Assembly (NCBI RefSeq): GCF_029263665.1
Contig: NZ_JAJUFQ010000012.1
Coordinates: forward strand, 1-64,000
Direction of reading: 5' to 3'
Source: Halomonas sp.
GTDB taxonomy: Bacteria > Pseudomonadota > Gammaproteobacteria > Pseudomonadales > Halomonadaceae
DNA: 64,000 nt
Below, piece after piece: positions 10,973 to 18,167 of the stretch (positions within the stretch are counted from its first letter, which is position 1; each line of letters opens with the position of its first letter). Below the pieces are notes generated by a model. The model was not told the origin of the DNA. It saw only the letters and a list, made by a program, of their open reading frames with translations, and ran no database searches. The position numbers and the translations under genes are program-made.

Positions 10973-11154
10973 AGCCGCCATCCCTGGCGGCTACCCTTCG
11001 GGCCATCCGAAGAATGTTCCAATTCGCTCCCGGCGAATTGGTGCGCGGTGCTCACAATCCTCACCTATACCCTATAGGCTGCGGTTGTTGCGCTCCGTGC
11101 GCCTAGTGCGACCCACATGGATGTGGGAAGTGCGATTGTTCGTCGGGAACGAAC
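10973..11154. repeat. Array of seven different small hairpins
   Basis: Seven consecutive short palindromes lie in 182 bases: AGCCGCCA/TGGCGGCT (10973-10992), CTTCGG/CCGAAG (10996-11012), CCAATTCGC/GCGAATTGG (11019-11041), CCTATA/TATAGG (11064-11078), GCGC/GCGC (11090-11102), CCCACAT/ATGTGGG (11112-11127) and GTTCG/CGAAC (11138-11154). The arms are unrelated to each other. The sixth is flanked by direct AGTGCGA repeats. There is no coding potential I trust here. The third hairpin recurs at 25381. Confidence 0.7.
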
Positions 11155-11221
11155 ATAGCCTTCATCCCGCTCGGCTGATTTATTCAGCGTTTCCTGAGAT
11201 AGCGGTTTCCCCAAAGAAGGA

Positions 11222-11257
11222 ATCCCCGGGAGTGCAGCACTCCCGGGGATTTTTTTG
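11222..11257 (+). terminator. Strong intrinsic terminator after the acs operon
   Basis: A 14-bp perfect stem, ATCCCCGGGAGTGC (11222-11235) with GCACTCCCGGGGAT (11237-11250), is followed by a run of Ts. It ends transcription from the acs operon and hairpin array before the toxin-antitoxin pair. A matching A-run on the left arm is short, so it acts mainly on plus-strand transcripts. Confidence 0.9.
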
Positions 11258-11354
11258 ATCTCTTGGATGCATTTTTACTGGCCGCGATATAGATGACCAA
11301 GGTTAACGTTCCTTGATAGTCTTGAATGTCGGTGCGTATAATTCTACGTATAAA

Positions 11355-11386
11355 TGTGCGTTTAAAAATGCATTTAAAAGTGCGCA
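11355..11386. promoter_or_regulatory. Possible autoregulatory operator of toxin-antitoxin pair
   Basis: An imperfect palindrome centred on ATGCAT (left half TGTGCGTTTAAAAATG; 11 of 16 positions symmetric) lies 40 bases before the antitoxin start. Phd/YefM antitoxins repress their own promoters through such sites; the assignment here is inference. Confidence 0.35.
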
Positions 11387-11426
11387 TAAAGAAAGTTTGC
11401 CTAAAGATAGGCATCAGGAGAGCTTT

Positions 11427-11717
11427 ATGGCCAGCTTGCTGGATCGCCCCGAAGACGCTGTGTCCGCCACTGCCATGGCACGTAGCTTCAGTGCAAAACT
11501 GAAAGAGGTCTCTACACGGATGACCGACAGGCTGGTGATCTTCAAGGATAACCAGCCTGCAGCGGTGTTGATGAACGTACAGGCATATCAGGACATGATC
11601 GATGAGCTTGAGGATCTGCGCATCGAGGCGGTGTCCCGAGACCGGCTGGCCACATACGAGAGTGAACAGGCGATTAGCCACGATGATATGCGGGCGCTCT
11701 TCGGCAAAGAGGAGTAA
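11427..11717 (+). CDS. Phd/YefM-family antitoxin
   Basis: A 96-residue protein with the Phd/YefM fold: an N-terminal DNA-binding part (ARSFSAKLKEV..RLVIFKDNQPAAVLMNVQ) and a charged C-terminal tail ending ALFGKEE, which would wrap the toxin. The ATG at 11427 follows CAGGAG at a good distance; an upstream in-frame extension to 11313 is low-complexity promoter sequence. It is followed after 4 bases by a RelE-type toxin gene, so the two form one type II toxin-antitoxin operon. Confidence 0.87.
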   Translation: MASLLDRPEDAVSATAMARSFSAKLKEVSTRMTDRLVIFKDNQPAAVLMNVQAYQDMIDELEDLRIEAVSRDRLATYESEQAISHDDMRALFGKEE

Positions 11718-11721
11718 CTAG

Positions 11722-12009
11722 ATGGCATGGAACGTCATCTATCACCCGGATGTTCAGTTGGATCTGAAGCGACTAGGTACACCCGCCGCAAACCGTATCC
11801 TTGATGTTATCGAGGAGCGAATTCGCGACGGAGAGCCGGACAAGATCGGCAAGCCACTGCGCGGAACATTGTCAGGCTGTCGAAGGATTCGTACAGGCAA
11901 CACTCGCATTGTTTACCGAGTGAACGGTGGTGCCATTGAGGTATTGATCATTGCCGTCGGAGCGCGTCGAGAAGAAGAGGTTTACAGGACGGCTCAACGG
12001 CGGGTGTAG
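11722..12009 (+). CDS. RelE/ParE-superfamily toxin
   Basis: A 95-residue toxin with the compact RelE fold. It starts MAWNVIYHPDVQLDLKRL, has a central KPLRGTLSGCRRIRTGNTRI basic strand and ends VLIIAVGARREEEVYRTA. This matches RelE-type ribosome-dependent mRNA interferases or ParE-type gyrase inhibitors; the sequence alone does not decide between them. It lies 4 bases after its antitoxin and converges with the RraA-like gene, 24 bases away. Confidence 0.87.
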   Translation: MAWNVIYHPDVQLDLKRLGTPAANRILDVIEERIRDGEPDKIGKPLRGTLSGCRRIRTGNTRIVYRVNGGAIEVLIIAVGARREEEVYRTAQRRV

Positions 12010-12033
12010 TGACGACATGTAGTGACGACATTC

Positions 12034-12699
12034 TCACGGCGTATCGCTGGCAAACCAATGCGGATAGGTTTCGGCCAGCTCCTGGCGGCGGTGGTCTTCC
12101 TGGGCCTGCTTGGCGATGGCTTGTTCCAGCAGGGTGGCAGCGCGGTGCGGGGGTACGACGAAGATGCCGTCATCATCCCCCAATACCAGATCGCCGGGAT
12201 TGATGCTGACGCCATCGATGGCGACTGGAACGTTGATCTCGCCTTCGAGCTCCAGTGCGCGGGTGGTCAGCGGGCTGGTGCCGCGTGAATATACGGGAAG
12301 TTCCAGGCGTGACAGATGGTGCCAATCGGTGATGGCTCCGGATGTCACCACACCCGCCAGGCCCTTGCGTAGCGCGGCATAGGCACGCAGTTCTCCCCAG
12401 CAGGCCCGCCGTTCGTCGCCGGACATGTCGATGACCAGCACATCCCCGGGACACGCCATCAGCAAGGCCTGGCGAATGATGCTGCCGTCGATATGCGGAA
12501 TTCTCACCGTCAGGGCGGTGCCGAGCATGCGGATCGGACGCCGGATCGGCTGCAGAGAAGTGATGGCCCCGAAGTCGGTGAAGTGGCCCAGCGTGGACGT
12601 GGCAATATCCCTGAAGCGCTGCACCAGCTCCGCAGGTATCTTTTCTTCGCGTGGTCGAATATGAAACGACGGAACATGGCATGACGGTTCGTGTGACAT
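12034..12699 (-). CDS. RraA-like / HMG-aldolase family protein
   Basis: A 221-residue protein of the RraA family, which includes 4-hydroxy-4-methyl-2-oxoglutarate aldolases, oxaloacetate decarboxylases and the RNase E inhibitor RraA. Visible blocks are TALTVRIPHIDGS, the CPGDVLVIDMSGDERRACWG loop, GLAGVVTSGAITD and the NPGDLVLGDDDG metal/substrate motif. The ATG at 12699 has AGGACG nine bases before it. It is the last gene of the transporter operon, 10 bases after the permease stop. It is not part of known achromobactin clusters. A role in alpha-keto acid (for example 2-oxoglutarate or oxaloacetate) supply is only a guess. Confidence 0.82.
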   Translation of the reverse strand: MSHEPSCHVPSFHIRPREEKIPAELVQRFRDIATSTLGHFTDFGAITSLQPIRRPIRMLGTALTVRIPHIDGSIIRQALLMACPGDVLVIDMSGDERRACWGELRAYAALRKGLAGVVTSGAITDWHHLSRLELPVYSRGTSPLTTRALELEGEINVPVAIDGVSINPGDLVLGDDDGIFVVPPHRAATLLEQAIAKQAQEDHRRQELAETYPHWFASDTP

Positions 12700-12709
12700 C
12701 GGCAACGTC

Positions 12710-13795
12710 CTATTGGCGAATCCGGTACAGCAGGTAGACGAAAAACGGCGCGCCGATACCGGAGACGAAAATCCCGGCAGGCAGGTCACGCGGCAGGAAG
12801 GCCACCCGACCCAGCAAATCGGCATACAGCACGATCAGGCCTCCGACCAGTGCCGATACCGGCAGCAGCAGGGCGAAGCCCCGACCGATCAGGCGGCGAG
12901 CGATATGCGGGGCGACCAGGCCAACGAAACTCAGGCCGCCGGCGAAGGCCACGGCGGAGCCTGCCAAGGCCACGCTGCAGATCATCAGCAACAGGCGGCT
13001 TCTAGTGACATTGACGCCCAGACCGGTGGCGGTGTCGTCGCCCAGGCTGAGCGTATCCATATGCCGGGAGTGGAGCAGGGCGAGGGGGATGAAGAGAACC
13101 AGCCAAGGCAGCAGGCCCTGTATGTCCCCCCACTGGGCCGCGTAGATACTGCCGGTCAGCCACACATAGGCATTCATGGCCAGGGTATCGTCGCTGAGCA
13201 CGATCAGCAGCGTGGTCACTGCCCCCATGGCGGCGGAAATGCCCACCCCGACCAGCACCAGACGTGTCGGCGTCATGCCCTTTCTCCAGGCCAGGGCGAA
13301 TACCACCAGCGCTGCCGCAAAGGCCCCGAGAATGGCGGCAACGGGCAGCCACAGCATGCTCAGCGTGGTGCTGAGCGAGACCAGAAACAGTACCGCCGCG
13401 ACCGAAGCACCACCGGTGATACCGATCACATCCGGTGACGCCAGTGGATTGCGTACGATGCCCTGCAGAATGGCTCCGGCACTGGCCAGGGCGGCACCGA
13501 CCAGGATGGCCAGCACGATACGCGGCAGGCGCAGTTCCCAGATGATGAAACCGATATCGCTGGTGGCAGGGGCAACCAGCGCCTCAAGTACCTTGAGAGG
13601 GTGGGTAGGGTAACTGCCGAGGCTCAGCGACAGCCAGGCACTGGCCAGCAACAAGGCACCCAGACTGAGAAGGATGCACTGGGCGCGCCGTTTGGCATGT
13701 TGCGCAGGGTAGCTGTTTCTGCCACTAATTCTGCCACTACCGCACATGTTCAGTGTCTGGTTCATGTGTTTTTGGCTGATGTGCTCTTGGCTCAT
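12710..13795 (-). CDS. cbrC: FecCD-family iron-siderophore ABC permease (CbrC-like)
   Basis: A 361-residue inner-membrane permease of the BtuC/FhuB/FecCD family with about ten hydrophobic segments. The family signature LRLPRIVLAILVGAALASAG occurs near residue 95, then GIVRNPLASPDVIGITGGAS and GLVAPHIARRLIG. The start ATG overlaps the stop of the upstream permease (ATGA), and any longer frame would run into that gene. Together with the other permease it would form the transmembrane channel for a ferric siderophore, receiving cargo from the upstream binding protein. The matching ATPase is not in this window. Confidence 0.87.
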   Translation of the reverse strand: MSQEHISQKHMNQTLNMCGSGRISGRNSYPAQHAKRRAQCILLSLGALLLASAWLSLSLGSYPTHPLKVLEALVAPATSDIGFIIWELRLPRIVLAILVGAALASAGAILQGIVRNPLASPDVIGITGGASVAAVLFLVSLSTTLSMLWLPVAAILGAFAAALVVFALAWRKGMTPTRLVLVGVGISAAMGAVTTLLIVLSDDTLAMNAYVWLTGSIYAAQWGDIQGLLPWLVLFIPLALLHSRHMDTLSLGDDTATGLGVNVTRSRLLLMICSVALAGSAVAFAGGLSFVGLVAPHIARRLIGRGFALLLPVSALVGGLIVLYADLLGRVAFLPRDLPAGIFVSGIGAPFFVYLLYRIRQ

Positions 13796-14796
13796 GCTGC
13801 CTGGAGCCTCCTGCGGGCGATGTAGATGAAGAAGGGGGTACCGAGCAGAGCGGTCATGACGCCGACGGGAATTTCCTGAGGGGGGATCACGAAACGTGCC
13901 ACGACATCCGCAAACAGCAGCAGGCCGGCACCAAGCAGCATGCAACCAGGCAGCATCCAGCGGTGGTCCACGCCAAACAGACCTCGGGCCATATGCGGCA
14001 CAATCAGGCCGACGAAACCGATCATGCCGGCCAGTGCCACCGAACTGCCGGCAAGCAGAATGACCACGAGACCGAGCAGCAGCTTGATGACATTGGCGCT
14101 CAGGCCCAGACCCTTGACCACATCATCACCCAGCAGCAAGGCATTGGCATGCCGCATCAGCACCAGGCAGAGCACGGCTGCGCTGAGAAACAGCGGCAGC
14201 AACGGAGTGAGCATGTCCAGTTCGCGCCCCGACACGGATCCGGCCAGCCAGAACAGCACGCTCTCGAAGCCTTCCTGGTCGATGATCAACAACCCCTGGC
14301 TGAATGATACAAACAGCGCGGTGACTGCAACTCCGGCCAGCACCACACGTAGCGGTGACAGCTCGCCATGGCGGCCACGGCCGAGCAGGTAAACCACAGC
14401 GGCGGCGATACAGGCACCGAACAACGCAGCCCACACATATTGAGAGGGCGAATGCAGCGGCAGTAGCGTGACAGAGACCACCACGAAGAACATGGCGCCG
14501 GCATTGATGCCGAGGATGCCGGGAGAGGCCAGCGGATTGCGTGTCATGGTCTGCATCAGCGCTCCGGCAACGGCCAGGCTGGCACCGACAATGGCGGCGA
14601 TCATGGCACGCGGCAAGCGTTCGCTGCGCACGATGATCTGGTCGATGTTGGTGGGATCATAGTGCAGCACGGCATCGACCAGATTGGTGGTGCTGATCGC
14701 CGTGTGTCCGAAAGCCACACTGGCGACAAAAGCGATGAGGGCAAACAACAGACCACAGGCCAGTCCCGTGAATTTTGCCAGTCTAGTGGTCAGCAC
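13792..14796 (-). CDS. cbrB: FecCD-family iron-siderophore ABC permease (CbrB-like)
   Basis: A 334-residue FecCD-type permease: SERLPRAMIAAIVGASLAVA, TMTRNPLASPGILGINAGA and VGLIVPHMARGLFG are the conserved family segments, with about ten membrane spans. I chose the GTG at 14796 because GAGGAG lies six bases before it and the protein then starts directly before the first membrane span. It overlaps the binding-protein gene by 14 bases and its stop overlaps the next permease start. Gene order (binding protein, permease, permease) matches cbrA-cbrB-cbrC of achromobactin uptake. Confidence 0.87.
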   Translation of the reverse strand: MLTTRLAKFTGLACGLLFALIAFVASVAFGHTAISTTNLVDAVLHYDPTNIDQIIVRSERLPRAMIAAIVGASLAVAGALMQTMTRNPLASPGILGINAGAMFFVVVSVTLLPLHSPSQYVWAALFGACIAAAVVYLLGRGRHGELSPLRVVLAGVAVTALFVSFSQGLLIIDQEGFESVLFWLAGSVSGRELDMLTPLLPLFLSAAVLCLVLMRHANALLLGDDVVKGLGLSANVIKLLLGLVVILLAGSSVALAGMIGFVGLIVPHMARGLFGVDHRWMLPGCMLLGAGLLLFADVVARFVIPPQEIPVGVMTALLGTPFFIYIARRRLQAA

Positions 14797-15868
14797 CGAC
14801 GACTCCTCTTGTTGATTCCTTTTCCAGGTCATTCTCTCGACCGCTCTCAAGGTCATAGAGCGCGTAGAGATCATCCAGCACGGCGTTAGCGGCGAGAATA
14901 CCGCCGCCCATCAGCCAGGTGACGGGGTCCGGCTGGTAGACACGCCCGTGCTGAACCGCATCCAACTGCTGCCACAGCGGATGGGATGACCAGCGGCGAT
15001 AGTTGGCCTGAATGGCAGGATCTGACTCGTCCATGAGGATAAACAGCACATCGGCGTTCATCACCGGAATGTTTTCCATGCTGGTCAGCTTCATGCCCCA
15101 GCCCTGGTCCTGAAACGCTTCCGGCTGGAGAAAGCCAATCTCGTCAAGAATGGAACCGGCGAAACCGGTGCTGTAGACCCGCGCATGGTCACTCTTGAAG
15201 CGCACCACAGCGGCCTTTTGCGGCCACTCATCGCCAAGCTTGGCGGCAATCTTGCTGCGGAAGTCTGCAATTCTGTTTTCCCAGTCCTGCAACAGTGCCG
15301 TAGCTTGCTGCTCCCGGCCGGTGGCTTCTCCCATCAGAGCCAGAGAACCCTTGAAGTCGAACACGCTGCGCTGGGCCACGGTGGGCGCCATCTTGTCGAG
15401 CAACGGCTTTACCTGGGCATGACGGAAGCGAGTGGCGATGATCAGGTCAGGATTCAACCAGGCGATCTTTTCCAGGTTGGGCTGGGTTTCCAGGCCGACG
15501 TGCTCGACATCCTTCAGGGCCGGGCGCAGATAGCGGTACATAGGCTTTTCCAACCAGGAATCGACCACGCCGACCGGAGTGATGCCCAATGCCACAGCAG
15601 TATCAGTGGCCCCTTGATAGAGGGTAATGACACGCTGGGGAGTGCCTTCGATACGAGTTTCCCCGAAGTCATTCACTATCGTTCGCACGTCACTCGTTCG
15701 TGCATCATCCGCCGTCGCGGATAGGGCGAGCCCTGGCAGGGCCAGTTCTGAGAGAATTAACCCCGCGAGCACCAGCCCTGCCAGTGCCTGCCTGGCGAGT
15801 GTCGACTTCCCCAGCACTTGGCGCATCCGTTGTTGAACCATCGTCTTTCCTAACTCGTAGCGACTCAT
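14783..15868 (-). CDS. cbrA: Periplasmic iron-siderophore binding protein (CbrA-like)
   Basis: A 361-residue protein with an N-terminal signal sequence (hydrophobic stretch LAGLVLAGLILSELALPGLA, cleavage near ALSA) and a class III periplasmic binding fold, FecB/FhuD type. Family segments are PQRVITLYQGATDTAVALGI, VGLETQPNLEKIAWLNPDLI and a DVLFILMDESDP stretch near the C-terminus. No lipobox cysteine is seen, so it is probably soluble in the periplasm. The ATG shares one base with the stop of the exporter gene (TGATG), indicating coupled translation. Confidence 0.86.
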   Translation of the reverse strand: MSRYELGKTMVQQRMRQVLGKSTLARQALAGLVLAGLILSELALPGLALSATADDARTSDVRTIVNDFGETRIEGTPQRVITLYQGATDTAVALGITPVGVVDSWLEKPMYRYLRPALKDVEHVGLETQPNLEKIAWLNPDLIIATRFRHAQVKPLLDKMAPTVAQRSVFDFKGSLALMGEATGREQQATALLQDWENRIADFRSKIAAKLGDEWPQKAAVVRFKSDHARVYSTGFAGSILDEIGFLQPEAFQDQGWGMKLTSMENIPVMNADVLFILMDESDPAIQANYRRWSSHPLWQQLDAVQHGRVYQPDPVTWLMGGGILAANAVLDDLYALYDLESGRENDLEKESTRGVVGADH

Positions 15869-17322
15869 CAAGGCTTGCTTCGATGCTCACTTAACAACAG
15901 CTCACCATCTTCTTGTTGGTCACGTTCTTGTTGATCACGACGGCTGCGCAGGGACAGTGCCAGGGGAATGGCCAGGCAAGTGATGAGGGCCAGCACCAGG
16001 AAGGCCTCGCTCGATGTCCGGGCACTGGCTTCGGCCATCGGCACACCCAACGCCAGCTGATGTGAAACGCGCAGCTCATAATACAACGACAAGGCCACGA
16101 TCCCGACCGATGACAGCAGGCGACGGGAAATATTGTTCATCGCCGAACCCTGTGCCACGGCGTCGTTGGGCAAGTCATTGAGGCCAACTGTGGTCGAAGG
16201 CAGGTAAGCAAAACCCTGGCCAATGCCACGCAAGGCCATCAGTACGCCAGCCACCCACAACGGCGCGGCTATCTCGAGCATGCCCATGCCTGCCAGGCTA
16301 GCGGTGGTAACCACCAGGCCCGCGGTGATGACCCAGCGGGGTGAATAGCGATCGATCAAGCTACCGGCATAGGGCGAGCAGCAGGCTGCGGCGATGGCGG
16401 TGGGCAGGAAGATCAGACCGGTAGCCAGTGCACCGTAGCCCTGGGCATGTTGCATCCATAGCGGTATGAGCAGGATACAGCCGAAGGTCACCACGGCCTG
16501 AATGCAGGCGATGATGACGCTGGCACGATAACGTTGAACCGAGAATAGCCCCAGATTGAGCAGCGGGTGTGCGACACGCTTTTCCACCCACACGAAGACA
16601 GCAAGCGCAACGCTGCCCAATGCGAGGGGGATAAGGTGATCAAGTGATAACAGGTCGTCCAGGGTGCGCATGCTGCCCAGGGCAAACAGCACACCGCCCA
16701 TGCCCAGAGTGACGAAGAACAAACCGTAGAAGTCGAAGCGCCTTTGTCGATTGGGAGCTTCGCTAGACAGGTAAAGATGGGCGGAGACCAGCCCGGCCAG
16801 AGCGAAGGGCACGTTCATCAGGAACAGGGCACGCCATTGAGTGACTTCCAGCAGCAGGCCTCCGACTGTAGGCCCAATGGCGGGTGCCAGCATGACCGCA
16901 AAGCCCCAGATGCCACTGGCCTTGCCGCGCTGGTCGCTGGGGTAGGCGGCAAAGATCAACGACAGGGAAAGCGGGATCATCAGGCCTGCGGCAATACCCT
17001 GGATACCTCGCGCCACAATGATGCCACCCAGGCCCTGGGCGGCAGCACCTGCCAGCGAACCGGCAAGGAACAGCCACAGGCCCAGCAGGTAGATACGTTT
17101 CTTGCCAAAGCGGTCGGCGAGATAACCGGTCATGGGCATGGTCATGCCCATGCTGATCAGAAACAGCGTCACCACCCAGCTGACCAGCACGGCACTCGCC
17201 TGAAAGGTGTTCATCAGTTCCGCCACGGCCAGGTTCAGCGCACTGTTGTTCAGGCTGACGGTGAAGGTGCCCAGCAGTACGCTGATCAATACTCGACTGC
17301 TGTGCATCTTCACCTGGGACAT
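15868..17322 (-). CDS. MFS drug/siderophore exporter, DHA2 (EmrB/QacA) family, YhcA-like
   Basis: A 484-residue transporter with about 14 membrane spans. It has the DHA2 hallmark near the N-terminus (TFTVSLNNSALNLAVAEL), the motif A loop GYLADRFGKKRIYLLG, and motif C-like ARGIQGIAAGLMIPL and APAIGPTVGG segments. ATG 17322 follows GGAAGACGAGTGACC. Achromobactin clusters of Dickeya and Pseudomonas carry an MFS gene (yhcA) inside the biosynthetic operon. Here the equivalent heads the uptake operon, so export of the new siderophore is the likely job. Fur box at 17423-17441 lies about 100 bases upstream. Confidence 0.84.
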   Translation of the reverse strand: MSQVKMHSSRVLISVLLGTFTVSLNNSALNLAVAELMNTFQASAVLVSWVVTLFLISMGMTMPMTGYLADRFGKKRIYLLGLWLFLAGSLAGAAAQGLGGIIVARGIQGIAAGLMIPLSLSLIFAAYPSDQRGKASGIWGFAVMLAPAIGPTVGGLLLEVTQWRALFLMNVPFALAGLVSAHLYLSSEAPNRQRRFDFYGLFFVTLGMGGVLFALGSMRTLDDLLSLDHLIPLALGSVALAVFVWVEKRVAHPLLNLGLFSVQRYRASVIIACIQAVVTFGCILLIPLWMQHAQGYGALATGLIFLPTAIAAACCSPYAGSLIDRYSPRWVITAGLVVTTASLAGMGMLEIAAPLWVAGVLMALRGIGQGFAYLPSTTVGLNDLPNDAVAQGSAMNNISRRLLSSVGIVALSLYYELRVSHQLALGVPMAEASARTSSEAFLVLALITCLAIPLALSLRSRRDQQERDQQEDGELLLSEHRSKP

Positions 17323-17422
17323 GGTCACTCGTCTTCCGCCTTGGCCTGTGCTGGGATGTCGTGGGCGTTGCGCATTTTCGATCACAACGTTTCTGGACGC
17401 GGAAGGATGGCATATCGCAAAA

Positions 17423-17441
17423 GTTAATGCAAAGCATTATC
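17423..17441 (-). promoter_or_regulatory. Fur box upstream of exporter/uptake operon
   Basis: On the minus strand the site reads GATAATGCTTTGCATTAAC, matching the 19-bp Fur consensus at 14 of 19 positions with both outer halves strong. It lies 101 bases before the exporter start, where repression by Fe-Fur would be expected. Confidence 0.75.
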
Positions 17442-17474
17442 AACTAATGGGAGTGACGCTTTGGTCGCGATGCA

Positions 17475-17987
17475 TCAACCGTTGGCACCTGTGATGGCGT
17501 GTCGAGCAAGCAGGCTTTCCTCTGCCTGGCGGATATAGCGCCCCGCCATGCTTTCCGAGACGCCGAGGCGCTGGCCGATGACCCGTTGGGCGAGACCATC
17601 GATGCGATGCCACAGCAAGGCATTGCGCAGATGCTCCGGCAGTTGCATCAGCAATGAGCGAATACGCTCCAGGCTTTGCCGGGCATCGCTGACATGTTCT
17701 GGCGTGGCACGCGGGCAGGCGAGGCATAGCGCAGGGTCGTCCAGGCCGATGCAGGCCGGGCGTGCCCCTTCACGGCGGCGATGGTCGATGACAAGGTGGC
17801 GAGCCACCCGGTACAGCCAGGCCCGTGGCTCGTGAATGGCAATCAGGCCCTGCTGTGATTGCAGGCGCACAAAGACATCCTGACACAGGTCTTCGGCCAA
17901 CTGGCGGCAGCCCAGCTGGCGCGCAATATACTGGCGCAGCTCATCGGCATGTTGGCGATAGAGGGCTTCGACGTGTGGGGCCTGCAT
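17475..17987 (-). CDS. ECF sigma factor, FecI/PvdS-like
   Basis: A 170-residue sigma-70 family protein with region 2 (HADELRQYIARQLGCRQLAEDLCQDVFVRL, then HEPRAWLYRVARHLVIDHRRRE) and region 4 (LPEHLRNALLWHRIDGLAQRVIGQRLGVSESMA). This is the layout of iron-starvation sigma factors such as FecI and PvdS. The start at 17987 has GAGGAACAAC before it; longer in-frame starts have none. It lies between two siderophore gene sets on the same strand, 180 bases after the NIS fusion gene. No FecR-type anti-sigma gene follows. It probably drives siderophore receptor or biosynthesis promoters, but the target is not shown. Confidence 0.87.
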   Translation of the reverse strand: MQAPHVEALYRQHADELRQYIARQLGCRQLAEDLCQDVFVRLQSQQGLIAIHEPRAWLYRVARHLVIDHRRREGARPACIGLDDPALCLACPRATPEHVSDARQSLERIRSLLMQLPEHLRNALLWHRIDGLAQRVIGQRLGVSESMAGRYIRQAEESLLARHAITGANG

Positions 17988-18167
17988 GTTGTTCCTCGGT
18001 AGAGATTTCATGGTGCAGTGAAGCTTTTCGTTCAACACCTGATTCAGTAACGCTGATTCAGTAATGCAAGAGGCCACGGGGCCTGAGGCCACCGTGGCAA
18101 GTCGTCATACAGCAAGTCGTGACAAGGACTGTTGTCAGCAAGGCCGTTGCCTGCTGGATTGTCGTGA

